Source of the DNA: Inia geoffrensis
Lineage: Eukaryota; Chordata; Mammalia; Artiodactyla; Iniidae
NCBI GenBank assembly: GCA_036417435.1
Contig: CM070909.1
Location: forward strand, 14,602,597-14,666,596
Direction of reading: 5' to 3'
DNA: 64,000 bases
This document shows positions 38,151 to 50,065 of the stretch, one piece after another (position 1 is the first letter of the stretch; each line of letters begins with the position of its first letter). Under the pieces are notes generated by a model, which had not been told where the DNA came from, ran no database searches, and worked only from the letters and a program-made list of their open reading frames with translations. Made by a program: the position numbers and the translations under genes.

Positions 38151-39339
38151 TGTGCGGGAAGCCATCACCAGCTGATTTCTAGTTGCAAGTCATACAGGCC
38201 CAACAAAACACTAAGGTCCCTGAGACAAGGATAATCATATAATTCTCTGGACTTCCCCCCAAATATTGGCATTTTATTAGGCATATGGCGGGAGGATGAA
38301 GAGGGTGGAATAATTGGGAACATAGGAGGAATTTCATAAATATTTGTAAATTGATAAGTGGGAGACATTAAGAAATCATGGGTTAAATTTTGGGACTCAA
38401 GGATTTAAATGTATGGTTACTGTGCTCTTGATTTCACCTCTTTTGGAAACTGCTAGAAAAATAGTTTCTAATTATAAAATATATGAATGGAAAGATAGTC
38501 CCAGGCATTGGAACAGATAACCATTACTCACACTACTTAGTGTGGTTGAGTCTTCCTTTAAAACATCTAACTCAACACATGTTGCCAAATGACTAGGAAT
38601 CTGGCTCCATTATTAGGTTCAGTTGTAATTTACAAGATCCTTAATGCGAAAAGAAGTCAAATGCTTTTCAGACAGATACATATTCACAGTTTTTATTCTT
38701 ACTTTTTAACTTTTGGCTTCACCACTTAAATTACTGTCCAACGGCATAAAGCAAAAGAGAACTTTAAAAAACATTAAAAAAAAAAAAAACCTGGAAATGC
38801 ATCACTGAGAAAAAGATGTTATCTTTCTATCCAAAACAGTGGAAACTTATGAACTTTTCTCAATATCGTAGTTCTGTCTACACAACCATTGCATAAGTTT
38901 TATAAATGCCACTGTCAGCAAGCAATTGAAAATCGCTTTTTTCCAAATGTTGGAGAAAGAACAACTATCTTATATTAATTAAAGCTAATCTACATTGGCT
39001 TTAATTGACTGATGGAGCATTGTGTTAATAAGCGCAAGTTTATTAGGTTCAATTCCTATGCGGTCTACTTAGCTTCTCTCAGTAGAATATGTGGTACCAT
39101 GGTCTTCGACCATGTTTAACTCCCAGACTCTTAACACAGTAGTTTAGCCCAACCCACCCCTACTGTTGCCAACTAGCTCAAAGTATCATCTTAAAATCAA
39201 AGTTCAGCATGTCACAGTTGTTGAGGCTTACACTTTTTTTTAAAACAAAGCTTATCTTACAATGAAGCGAATGAAAGATTCTAGTCTTAAGGAACCACAG
39301 AAAAAGCTCACATTTGCTCTGCCCCAATAGAGTAATTTT
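38151..39339. other. no gene seen; a short hairpin at 38977-39006
   Basis: aattaaagctaa (38977-38988) pairs with ttggctttaatt (38995-39006) around a 6-base loop, 11 of 12 Watson-Crick pairs. No gene around it. 39961-40539 also shows nothing. Confidence 0.5.
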
Positions 39340-39460
39340 TGGCCTAGTCTACTCCCACTAGAATGTTAACTTCATGAGTGCAGAGACCCTGTCTGTTTTA
39401 TTTACCCTGGTATCATTGGTACCCATGACAGTGCCTGGCACTCAATGTTTATTACATGTA
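39340..39460 (+). mobile_element. L2 3' end fragment
   Basis: 'actagaatgttaacttcatgagtgcagag' style box, then 'gacagtgcctggcactcaatg', typical of the L2 end. Confidence 0.7.
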
Positions 39461-39539
39461 GCTCACAAAAAGCTATATGCTTTTCCAAAGCCGAAAACAC
39501 CTATGTTCAAATGGAAACTGAGTACTTAGCAAACTTAAA

Positions 39540-39960
39540 CAGTGGTTTCCAAAATGTGGTCCTCAGACTAGCAGCATCAGCATCCTCTGGGAATTTGTTA
39601 AAAAATACAAATTCTCGGGCTTCCCTGGTGGCGCAGTGGGAGTCCACCTGCCGATGCAGGGGACACGGGTTCGTGCCCCGGTCCGGGAAGATCCCACATG
39701 CCACGGAGCAGCTGGGCCCATGAGCCATGACCGCTGAGCCTGCGCGTCCGGAGCCTGTGCTCCACAACGGGAGAGGCCACAACGGTGAGAGGCCGTGTAC
39801 AGAAAAAAAAACAAACAAAAAAACCCCCCAAAAAAACCCAAATTCTCTGGCCCTACTACAGACCTGCTGAATCAGAACCTCAGGGGTGGTGACCTGAAAT
39901 ATATATTTTAATAAGCCCTCCAGGTGATTCTGAGGCATGCTAAAGTTTGATATCTACCAG
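39540..39960 (+). mobile_element. MER5A-type hAT MITE split by a SINE
   Basis: Left half 'cagtggtttccaaaatgtgg' to 'aaatacaaattct'; right half 'ctggccctactacagacctg' to 'tgctaaagtttgatatctacc'. Once the SINE is removed these form a near-complete nonautonomous Charlie/hAT element of about 190 bases. The ends have diverged and the 8-bp target duplication is not readable. Confidence 0.75.
39617..39838 (+). mobile_element. CHR-2 SINE inserted in MER5A
   Basis: SINE with a four-base deletion in the usual 'agtggttgagagtcc' part. Duplication caaattctc at 39608-39616 and 39839-39847. It interrupts the MER5A at 39540-39960. Confidence 0.93.
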
Positions 39961-40539
39961 TATAATCTAAGGAAGAAAACTCTTTCCAAAATTCAGCTCT
40001 GATTTGCATCATATAAACTCAGCTATTTCAGCACAGAAACATACATATCCTGGAATAATTCTCTGGAAAATGACTTTCTGTAATGACTAGATATGTGGGC
40101 CAATAAAAGTTGATCACTGTTATGCACTTTGTATAGCAAGATACCTTGAATCGTAAGACAAGAATGTAAGTCTTCCTCCCAGACAACCTATTTTATGGCA
40201 AATCTAAACAGAACTTATTTAATGAACATGGAAGTAACGTGATATGGTGTTAACGTCCCCACACCAAGAGTCAAAGACCTTTGTTTTTCTTTACTAGCTG
40301 AAAATTATCCAAAAAACTCACTGGGATTCCTCATCATTTCAGTGAGCTAAATAATACCAAAGTGGAAAATTCTATGATTCAGTAAGAGCATCCAGGGCCT
40401 AAAATGTTCCAAAACCAACATATTTCTAGATGACAGAAAGAAGAGAAGGATGATACACATGCTGTATCCAAAAAGCTCCTGACAAGCCAGAAGAAAAAAT
40501 TAAATTTAACAAAACAGTATTTTAGAGGATAAAAATTAA

Positions 40540-41040
40540 CTTCTACACCTGAATGAAACATACACATACTCAGGTACAAGTTTGGGAAGATCTGACTCAG
40601 CAACAGCATATATTTAAAGAAAAAGACTTCATCTGCAGTATACACCCCATGAGCCAACACTATACCCACTGTCACCCTGAAAGCAACAGTGACCTTAGAA
40701 TGTCTTAGCAGAAGCAAAGTATCTAGTATCAAAACCACAGGTGTGCTCTGATCTGGTCTGGGCATTCCACGTCTGAAATGCCTGCATTCATTTCCAAGCC
40801 CTACACTTCGTGGAGTGCACAGCTGGAGTGGAACAGCAAGGATGATGCTGTGACCAGAAACCGTGATCTCTGCAGAGCAAATGAAATCACTGTGAGGAAC
40901 CAGACAATGGAAAAGAAAACCCAGGCATGGGTGGAGGCACTGCTGGCTTATCTTCAAATACATTAAGGGCTGTCATAAGGAAGAAGAATTTAAAGTGCTC
41001 TGTGGAACTTGAAGGGGTTAAAGTCAGTGAGTAGAAACTG
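40540..41040 (+). repeat. decayed ancient repeat (CR1/L3-like or LTR-like)
   Basis: 'atcttcaaatacattaagggctgtcataag' style sequence near 40950 and 'gtctgggcattccacg' near 40757 recall a widespread ancient repeat. The 194-codon open frame on the opposite strand across 40379-40963 has no recognisable domain and is treated as chance. Confidence 0.3.
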
Positions 41041-41079
41041 ATGAACAGCCTTTGGTTGCAAAGAAGGTAAAGTAACAGA

Positions 41080-41407
41080 CAGGAAGACTTGTGATAGTTT
41101 TATGTGCCGCTTTGTCTGGGCTCTAGGACCCAGTTATTCAATCAAATATTACTGTAGGAGTTGCTGTGAAGGTATTTTGTAGATATGGTTAACATCTACA
41201 ATCAGTTGACCTTAAGCAAAAGAGATTAGCCTGAATGATGTGGGTGGACCTTATCTGATTACTGGAAGGCCTTTAGTGCAAAAACTGAGCTTTCCCAGAG
41301 TGAAAGAAATTCTTCCTCTAGCTTGCAGCATTCACTCCTCCCTGACTTTCCAGACTATCTTTCTCTACAGATTTCACTCTTGCCAGCCCAAATAAATAAA
41401 GACGTAA

Positions 41408-41447
<40 letters not shown>

Positions 41448-41505
41448 CTACTGGTTCTGTTTCTGTTTCTCTGGAAGACTGTAACTGATACAGTTGCCCA
41501 AGGAT
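41080..41505 (+). repeat. LTR-like old repeat with internal GT microsatellite
   Basis: 'gctgtgaaggtattttgtag', 'caatcagttgaccttaagca', 'tgccagcccaaataaataaa', a (GT)18 block at 41411-41446, then 'tctggaagactgtaactgat'. The AATAAA just before the microsatellite suits an LTR polyadenylation site. Confidence 0.5.
41411..41446 (+). repeat. (GT)18 microsatellite
   Basis: Uninterrupted, inside the LTR-like repeat. Confidence 0.97.
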
Positions 41506-41639
41506 AGAACGGTCTATTTCTTCTCACGCTGAGTTCCTGTTAACAGAGATATTCAAGTGCAGGAGAGGAAACCACTGTGGCAACAATAAAGAGACCATTT
41601 AGAAGATATGATTCTTGATGAAATTATATAGCACATATA

Positions 41640-41850
41640 GACCACATACTCTAACTCAATTTATTCACTTTATCGAGGAGCCAGTCTTCATCTGCTCTGG
41701 GAATATAATAATGAGCAGAAATATTTACTACTCTGCCTTTTTGGAATGTACATGAATCCTGTACTATGTGCAAGCTATTCTAGAACACAAAGTTGGCACT
41801 CAACAGATACTTGTTGAATGAATAATTGAATGAATGAATAAAAACATAGT
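41640..41850. repeat. L2-like fragments
   Basis: 'gcactcaacagatacttgtt' followed by (gaat)n is the L2 3' terminus in plus orientation; the left part 'tctgggaatataataatgag' resembles reversed L2. Two small fragments may abut. Confidence 0.4.
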
Positions 41851-42402
41851 TTAAGGTTATAGGGAAATATATAGATACATATATTTATATATTTTTGAGA
41901 AATGTTTCTATCAAAAATATGTGTTTTAAAGCTTTAATTTTTTAATAAGGATAAGATTTGATTATCAAAAAATTCTATAACATGCCATATTTCCTTCTCC
42001 AGTAAGGCATAAGTCCAAATTCTTTTCCTAAACTCTTCTTTTTTGACCCCCTTACATACTGAGCCTAAAAAAACACCCTGACTTAGTGTCTATTCATTTC
42101 ACACATTTGAAAGTGCAAATCCCTTCAGCATAGAATCTACAATCTCTGGATAGTATGTAACGTTATACACTCAGTGGAGGAATACTCATAGCCAACTAGT
42201 GACCTGAGCGTGTTCATCCAGCCTCCAGTGATGGACAGCCAGGAAACCGACCATACTGCTTTTCCAAACACGAATGTTAAGGAACGCAGGGGAAGAGCTG
42301 CACGGATTTCAATAATAAAAGCATGATAGTATTAGGACCATATTTATATCACACTTGTAACTTTTCAAAGTACCTTCACAGCCTATCCGACCTGCATCAC
42401 TG

Positions 42403-42404
<2 letters not shown>

Positions 42405-42433
<29 letters not shown>
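42405..42433 (+). repeat. poly(A), 29 bases
   Basis: Uninterrupted A run without a recognisable SINE or retrocopy upstream. Confidence 0.95.
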
Positions 42434-42434
<1 letters not shown>

Positions 42435-44166
42435 CAAATAAAAGTATCATTTGACGAATGAATAAAAAGAAAGAGTCATGGATGGGATGAAGGTGAAGTT
42501 TAAACCCCCATCCTTTCACTCGGTTCGGTTGGGTGCTTTTTTTTCCCATTAGATCATACTGACAGAACATGGCACATCATATTCTCTTTTGATAACAACG
42601 GAAAATGTACCCTTTAGTAGAAGATCATTCATCAGTCTTCTTACTCTTGATCCAAAGCTATAACAAATGGAATACTGCATTACCGGGGAACTTTCCTACA
42701 TATACAGGTTGCTGAGAATCTTGGTTGTATTGATTGGCAACTTACCCCGTACTCCCAGGGGGCTTTGCCATGCGTTGGTAATTCACTGATTACTGGAAAT
42801 TTCTTACAAAAATAAAACCCTTTAGATTTTTTCTTACAAAATTCATATTACAAAATTCTAATGATCATTTCATTTCCTAATAAAAGGTGTTTGAAAGGAA
42901 CAGGGTGATACAAAATGAAAACGCTTAGTAGCAAAGTTGCAAAAGCCTTGCACAGTCACAAACTGGGATTCTAGACTTGGCTGCGGCTCCAATAAGTTGG
43001 GTGATCTAGGTAAGAATCTCTCTCATGTGTATGTATAGGAGCTTTACCTATTTGCTTATTCCAGGCTGAAATTACCTATTTCAGGCTGCCTTGTCTTCAT
43101 AATATAACTACTTTCATTTTTAATGGGATGGAAGAAATTATGGCTGTTTTTCTGAAACCACATCAATTTTTAAAGGCAGCTGGAGCAATAGGGATGCGTT
43201 TGTGCTGGAATTTTGGCTTCAAGGCCAGTACCACCTTGAAAATTTGGCTGATTTCCCCAAACCCATGAGTTGGAGAAATACCAGTAATAAAAAGGGGAAT
43301 TACAAGGATGATGTACAATTTTCTTCACTCCCTCCCTCAAATTTAGTCTTTGTCTGTTGCCAAGAAAACAAGTCAAGATCAAAATGGAACCAATTGGTAA
43401 CTGATAATTAAACTACAGCAAAAAATTTCAGTAAATAAATTAGCCATCAGATAAAAATTAAGGGCAAGTGAATTTTGATAATATATCCCAGCAGAAAAAA
43501 GCAGAGATATGTCCTTTTGACTTTGAAAAACAGTTCTTGATTTTGTTTTGTTTTCCCGTATCGTTTCTTTCCTAATTATATTTTTCTTGGGAGAAAAGCT
43601 TAAGAATTGGCCACTGCCAGCCTACAAAACTGTTTACCCACCAATAAACAACTGATTTTGATCCTTTTAATTTTTCTTTCCTCTTCTTTCTTTCCCTTCC
43701 CTTTCTTTTTCTAAGTCCTTATATGCACGATTCCTCATCTTTGCTTAACTTCCTGGGCATGCAAGAAAAGTCTGCGTGACTTAAGCCTAGCACAGAAGTC
43801 TGACTTTTTGTACATATCCATAGGTGTATACACCTGCAGTTTGGAAACACCCTTTTATTCCTCTTGGGGTGGAAGAATCAAACGAAAATAAACTCATTTT
43901 GGCTGTTTGTCTCTTTTTGCTTTTCTATCTTTGCAGGTAAAGGAAGGTATAAATGCTCGGAAGCCACAGTTAACCACATCACCGTATTTTATGACAAGAG
44001 AACAGCTATTTTTCCAGCATTATCCAAACTTGTCTCAATGCCACCTTCCTCCCTTTGGCCCAGTCCATTAAAAAACAATTACTTCTCTAACCACCATCTA
44101 CACAGGAACCAGTGGACCTGATTTCCGGTAATCTTTAAATTTCAACAACCACTTAGGAAAGACTTC

Positions 44167-44168
<2 letters not shown>

Positions 44169-44211
<43 letters not shown>
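44169..44211 (+). repeat. (CA)n microsatellite
   Basis: About 21 uninterrupted units. Confidence 0.97.
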
Positions 44212-44215
<4 letters not shown>

Positions 44216-46132
44216 CCAGGAGCTGTGGAACTTCTGTACCCACCTGAAACACAACCTGTCCCTCTTTTTACCTAAACAAATATTTTTTTAAAAATTACCA
44301 TTAATATTATACTGTATAATCTTAGAACAAGAATAAACGAGAACTTGAAGTGCTGCTTGGCAACTTAATAAGGTAAAAAGTGAGGTACAGGACCATTGCC
44401 GGTGCTCACATTCATGTGATGCACACAGCTGAGGCTATTTCCTTCAGGCTTGTGGTCCTGAAACTGGACCCAAAGCCTAGGCATTATTGAAGCCACAGAT
44501 CAATTTGCTATATCTTCCTGAAAAGGCCATTTTAGTCACTGATTTGGGGATAAAATTGTTTTTATATTCAAACTAACATAGACATATTGTGGATCAATAT
44601 TAAAATTTGCCTATATTTCTATAAGTAATAAAACATGCAAAATAATTACATGATTGTAATGAGATGCTTGCATGACCCAATCCCCTAGCTCTTTCTCCTC
44701 CTTCTTTTAGAAGTACTTTGAAGACAATGTTTAAGAAGCATCATACTACACCATGAAGTATAAATGAAGGGAACGAACTGGTATAGCTACTTGGGTAAAG
44801 AAAAAGTTCTAAAACACAAAGCTGAGCTCTATAGCATAAGGAAATTGACCTACCTAAGATGCTATTGATATTGTCTTTATTTAATATATATGAGATCTCA
44901 TAAACATAACTCAGCCGTAAAGAAACATATATGTTAAAGCAGTATCTGGTGCTCATTGGAAAAGTCACATTTAAAATCAGAATTATCCCTGCCTGTCCCA
45001 CTTGAAAATAAAATGATAAAGGCTTTTTAGAACTTTTAATAATTGAGAGAGAGGGGAGAAAGCAAACAAGAACAAGAAAAAGGGAGAAAAGATAAATCTC
45101 TTTGTGCCAAGGGAAATTGTATCGCATGCTTGTTTGTGTTTGGCACCCAATTCATAGCCCAGCAATCTGAGTCTAAGGACTTAAGCCTTCACGGACGAGT
45201 GCATCAATTGGCTTTTGAATCAGAGAATAGCATTACTCCATTAACTTTGAGACTATCCCTTTCAAGAAATATATTTAGCTATGGCACACAACATTTCAGT
45301 CCTAAAATGAGAACGTCAACTGTGAAATGCAACTGAAAATTTCAGTTGTTCTTCTCTCGACTCCTCCCACTTACTACACATGGGAATAATGTGAATCCAG
45401 GAAGCATTTACATAAATATGGTGTGCATTCTAGGTTTTATGGCAGGTCTTTTTGCTTTCATTACTTGGAGCCTGCCCCGTTACAGGCTGGCACACACGAG
45501 TAAGGCAATCTATGCCCTACATGCCATGTTATTACTGGCTGCCTTACCCTTAGCCAGAGAAGGGAAACGTTTACTCTGCTGAGGCAACAGAAGTAGCATA
45601 GGGCTGGGAAAACTTGGCTCTCCACTTTGAAGATTCCACACGGTGTCCCCCATGCTGAACCAGCAAGCTCGCCAAGCCAGGGAGCTCACTTGAAGACAGA
45701 ACGGCAAGAACTGCCAGAACTAGACAGAAGGAAGAAGAATCCTCCTGATACAAAAGACCCTGTAAATACTGCAATATACATACACATGTGCACATACCCG
45801 ACACGCTTTGTAATTAGCACATTATTAAATTTCTCCTGTGCTGACGCTTCTAATGTCAACCTGTCAACCAAAGACCTCTGGTTAACGTTAAATTCTGTTT
45901 TAAACATGGAAGGCTTATCGGTTACCTGGGCTTAGGAAACCATCTACCACATACCAGAAGCACTTTCAAATTTAACGGTGCTAATTTATTGATGACACCA
46001 TAATACTTCTGGCTGTTTTTCCAAGATTTCCAAGATATTAGCCAGGAGAAGTATTGTTATGATCAGCAGTGGTCAAGCTGTAATTGACATAAGCCAGACT
46101 CTGGATTTAATAGAAAGAGAGAGACTGAGAAA

Positions 46133-46158
46133 GTGTGTGTGTGTGTGTGTGTGTGTGT
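46133..46158 (+). repeat. (GT)13 microsatellite
   Basis: Uninterrupted, preceded by a short GA-rich stretch. Confidence 0.95.
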
Positions 46159-46319
46159 TTAGGGTGTGCTGAGCAGCAATACAAAATTTTTTCTTCTAAA
46201 CTTTCTGACTTTTATTGAAAACCCAAATATCCACTTGAATGTAGATATATCTTTGATTGTATGGTTTCACTAGACAACTTACAAATGAGGAAGCGCACAC
46301 CTTGAAAAATTGTAATAAT

Positions 46320-46565
46320 ATAAGCTAATACACTTGAGCACTTACTATGTGTCAGGTACTGTTCTAAGAGACTTGCGTGTAATAACTCAGCGAGTCCTAA
46401 CAACAACTCTTTGAAATGGGCACTATTACATCCTTCATATAATTGCAGAAATTGAAAATTTAAGTACCTTGTGAAAGTTGCTAAATTCACACAGCTCATA
46501 AAGTGTAGAACTGGGAGTCAGACCTAATAGTGTGACTCCAGGTCTCCTGTTCTTGACTCCATTAG
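46320..46565 (-). mobile_element. MIR
   Basis: 'tgagcacttactatgtgtca', 'acagctcataaagtgtagaa', 'aggtctcctgttcttgactc' follow reversed MIR closely. Confidence 0.83.
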
Positions 46566-48577
46566 CAAATGGCCAATATGGTCTTATTTACCCCAATATT
46601 CCAAATTGGTATTAAGTGTGCAGGAAAGCAGATGGGCCAGGTAAGGCTTGAAGCCTCGGAAGTAACTCACACAGACCCAGGTTCAAATCAGAGACGCTCA
46701 GTTTCTACCACTCCAAGATCACGAGCTGCCGCCCCTTTTCAGGAATGTTTGGTGAGAAATGGATTGTTTGAGCCCACGGATGGGTCATGACCATTTGGGG
46801 GAGGCATTTGAGTAAGTGAGGAGCCGTAGTTACATTCCAGCAGGTATAATTTCTTGCAGACTTAAAAAAACAAAAGTTACTTATAAGACAAATTGAATCT
46901 GTACAATAGGAAGGCGAAGGTGGTATATGGTGATTAGGCAGAGATATCCATATTAATTAAGAACTATTATAAACGTGAATTCACAGTCTGGTTTCAAAGT
47001 TGAGAGATGAGATATGAAGTACTCTATGGTTGTTTTCACTGAACTATGGGAAAAGGTCTCAGAACTGTCTCCCATGCATAAGTCAAACCGGTCTACTTTA
47101 TAAACGGGAGGTGTGGTTACAAGGTCTCAGGAAAACAGACTCATGTTGAAATAGGAAAACACTGTCTGTTTATAGATGACAGACAAAAAGGCAATTGTTT
47201 AAAGGCATGTGGTCTATCACTGTCATTTTCACCTAAATGAAAATAAACACGCATGGTAGAATGTATATAAGGTGGACAGGAAAACCAGTCCAAAGAAGAG
47301 TCATTAATCAAGAGTCATTGGATTTTCGAGTTGGAAAGGACCTAAATGAACAAGTTCAACTTCTGCCCTTTGCATAAATTAGAACCAAGGTCAACGGAAT
47401 GTGGACTCTGTGTGCAGGTGTCATCTTCAGCTCCGGGTCTGAGGGCTTTCCCCTAGGGAGAGGGTCTGCAGTGAGAGGAAAAGAGGATGGTACATAGAAC
47501 CTGAGAGCGCCAATCTTTGAGAGAGGTAGGCCAAAAAAAGCAGCGCATGAAGATGGCTGCTTAGGGTCAATGGAGAGGTGGCAGGAAAGCCAAGAAGTGT
47601 GATGTCATGGGAGCCTGGGAAGGAAGGAGTTTTAGGAAAGCGTAAGTGGTTATGTTGAACGGTAACAAGAGTTCTAAGAAGACCAGAACTGAGAAAGATT
47701 CATTAGATTGGTTGGTTATTGATCTGTGGTGACCCTCACAAAAGCAGTTTCAGCAGCATGATCACAGTGGAAGATTGCCATGTTTAAGCAATGAATGGGG
47801 AGTCCAAAAAAGTTAAGACAGTGAGGCAGAACCCAACTTCAATAACCTTGGAGAAAAGAAAAAGATGGAGTAGTGGACAAAGAAATGCTCAAGGGGAAAA
47901 TGTCAGTAGAGAATGAGAAGAATCCTTGAAGAAATAATTGAAACAACTTGGGGGAAGACAAAGGAAACTGAGGTCTAACTGAGGTCTAACTGATGGATCA
48001 GCCTTGACAGGAAGAGATACCCAGTTTGCTCTGAGATAATACAGATGAAAAAGGGTGGGTATACGCTGCATAGAGTTAAGTGGTTCTCTCCACTGGATTT
48101 TTATTTTTATGCTTCACTTTTCAAATGATGCAGAGTTTATTTTGGTAAATGATATAAGGGTAAAAATTCCCCTTCCCTTATTGCCTGTGTTAAATTTTGC
48201 ATGCATGAATGTTAAACACTGAGCTCTAAGTCTAGATCCCTCGGTCGTGAAAAATTTAGACCAGCTCTTGTTAGAACATGTCTTCCCACACACGGCATCG
48301 CCTTGGTCCTCCACTCACTGGAACAGTTTCCTCATTCTCCAGAGCCTTCCACCAGCTACAGAAATTGTTTGTTCTCACGCCATCAGGAAACACTGAGGAG
48401 ATTAATAGGGAGGAGTTTAACGATCTTCGATCTCCTGAAGGCTGGCAGTTTCTTAGCTTTGTCAACTATCCTTCTTTTTTTTTTGCTTGGTTTCTGCCAG
48501 AGGCCAGAGCAAGCGGCAAGCAGGAGAAAAGGGTGATGGCAGAAAAGAGCCCTCTTGAGAAAATAAAAAGAAAAGAG
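46566..48577. other. no gene seen
   Basis: A 13-bp duplication (ctgaggtctaact...) lies near 47968-47992. Also nothing recognised in 48685-49274. Confidence 0.5.
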
Positions 48578-48633
48578 GCAGAGAGACAGAGACAGAGAGA
48601 GAGACAGAGAGACAGAGAGACAGAGAGACAGAC

Positions 48634-48684
<51 letters not shown>
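48578..48684 (+). repeat. (GACAGA)n/(GA)n purine-rich microsatellite
   Basis: GACAGA-type units grade into a pure (GA)n block at about 48640-48684. About 1 kb inside the RERG intron from the coding exon. Confidence 0.95.
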
Positions 48685-48690
<6 letters not shown>

Positions 48691-49274
48691 TAGAACTTAG
48701 AATAGGGAAGATTTATTGCTGAAATTATACCAGATAACTGGTTTGGAAAGAGAGGTTGGTCACAGAATTAAACGTTGCTCATGCGTGTTTGTTTGAGATT
48801 ATGTGGATGACTTGTACTGGATGATCCGAATGGGTTTCCCTCTACAAACACACACCTACTAGGTGTCTGTTTGAGTCCTTTCCTGAGAACCAAGAGCTCA
48901 ATGGGCAAAGTCAATTATGAGTCTTTCCTCCAGTGAGAGATCAAAGCAACGTTATCTGAAAAACCATGTTGCCCTATTTCAGCAACATGTACTTAACATT
49001 TAATTATAAAATCTGAGATCCATTTCTCAAATTGGATTAGATACATTTTCACTTCCGCCATTTCACCCTTCATCTTAAAGGTCTGCAAACCTTTACTGAG
49101 GTGTGAAATACAAAAGCCTCTGAATTACCAACGTGGGCCACAACTGGATCATTTAAATTCACCCCAGAGGTTCTGGCAAGAGCTATCTTATTTGAGCTCA
49201 CACACACCCCAGCTTTCACCAGTCCTCCCCAGTTTTAGACGTGTTGGGTGATAATACAATTCTGTTTCTTGTAA

Positions 49275-49400
49275 AGACATATTCCCTCGGCAAGCATTTA
49301 TTCAGCACCCAACACATGCTTGACATTGAGCCAGTTGCTGAAAATATCAAGATTGATGAGATATTACATTGGCCCTTCAAGATCTCATATAGAGAAAAAA
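49275..49400 (-). mobile_element. L2 fragment
   Basis: 'ttattcagcacccaacacat' and 'ttggcccttcaagatctcat' match reversed L2 3' sequence. Lies just left of the RERG exon. Confidence 0.55.
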
Positions 49401-49631
49401 AGAGCAAATGTATTTTTTAATTTCTACAGTCTGATTTCTTTGGAAGTTGAACATCCTTCCTCAGAATACCAAGACCTGTGATGTATCCATTGCCTTGTGT
49501 ATTATCAGCAGGGCTTCTTTATCATAAAGAAGCAAAAGAGGACATAAAGCCTGGTTATGCAAAATGAAAATTTCAGATAAAGAGAAAGAGGCTTCATCGA
49601 AAAGAGCAACACAGGAGAACAGGAGAGAGAG

Positions 49632-49652
49632 ACACACACACACACACACACA
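49632..49652 (+). repeat. short (CA)n next to the RERG donor
   Basis: Ten CA units; in the RERG pre-mRNA this is a UG repeat starting about 23 nt after the 5' splice site. Confidence 0.95.
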
Positions 49653-49675
49653 AACAACCACCACAAAAATCTTAC

Positions 49676-49736
49676 CTGACTTGCCCACGCCTGCTCTCCC
49701 AAATATTGCCAGTTTGACCTCTGAACTTTTAGCCAT
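49676..49736 (-). CDS. RERG: RERG first coding exon (Ras-like GTPase, N-terminus)
   Basis: On the minus strand an ATG at 49736-49734 opens MAKSSEVKLAIFGRAGVGKS, 20 codons plus one base, followed by a consensus donor (AAGTCAG|GTAAGA, intron GT at 49675-49674). This matches the start of RERG, the Ras-related, estrogen-regulated growth inhibitor, a small cytosolic GTPase that restrains proliferation. Residues 13-20 (GRAGVGKS) are the complete G1/P-loop that binds the GTP phosphates. Compared with the human protein as I remember it, only residue 5 differs (Ser for Ala). The phase-1 split after the P-loop Ser is as expected for RERG. The 5' acceptor is uncertain: AG-ended candidates would start the exon at 49744, 49771 or 49779. 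The exons for switch regions, G4, G5 and the basic C-terminus were not seen and should lie beyond the left edge. Identity is recognised from sequence; function is family knowledge. Confidence 0.93.
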
Positions 49737-49889
49737 GCCGGCTGCTGGTAGACAATTCACTGTGGTTCAAACTAAGGAGCTGAGAAGATCTCTTTGGTTC
49801 CAGCCCTCGGTTTCACCATATCATTGTAAATCAGCAATCCTTCAACAAAAGAGATATGGGAGTTCATAACTGACTGGAGAAAGAAACTC

Positions 49890-50065
49890 ATATTTATTAA
49901 AGCATCTCCTATGTGCCAGCACCATTCACTTGATCAACATCTTCCCTGGTGATCTTCACCACCATCCTGCAAGAGGGTTCTAGCAATATACTGTAAACCA
50001 TTCAACTAAAAAGTGATAGACCCAGGACTTGCACATAGATCTGTTTGGTTCTAAAAAAAATGCAT
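49890..50065 (-). mobile_element. MIR in RERG intron 1
   Basis: 'agcatctcctatgtgccagc' and 'gatagacccaggacttgcac' are reversed MIR boxes, starting about 110 bases 5' of the RERG coding exon. Confidence 0.7.

Larger units (their letters stand above)
41851..46132. other. no gene seen apart from simple repeats
   Basis: Holds the poly(A) at 42405 and the (CA)n at 44169. Open frames up to 128 codons have no recognisable domain. Confidence 0.5.

Noticed and set aside
40379..40963. 194-codon open frame on the minus strand, the longest in the window
   Set aside because: Composition is irregular, no domain or homology recognised, and the opposite strand resembles a decayed ancient repeat; likely chance.
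41080..41505. Endogenous retrovirus with coding capacity
   Set aside because: Only a single LTR-like stretch is seen; no gag, pol or env-like frame is next to it.
42405..42433. Poly(A) run as the tail of an unseen retrocopy
   Set aside because: No AATAAA, no flanking duplication and no recognisable mRNA sequence to its left.
44741..45127. 128-codon minus-strand frame
   Set aside because: Phe/Ser/Leu-rich chance frame in AT-rich DNA without domain, splice or promoter support.
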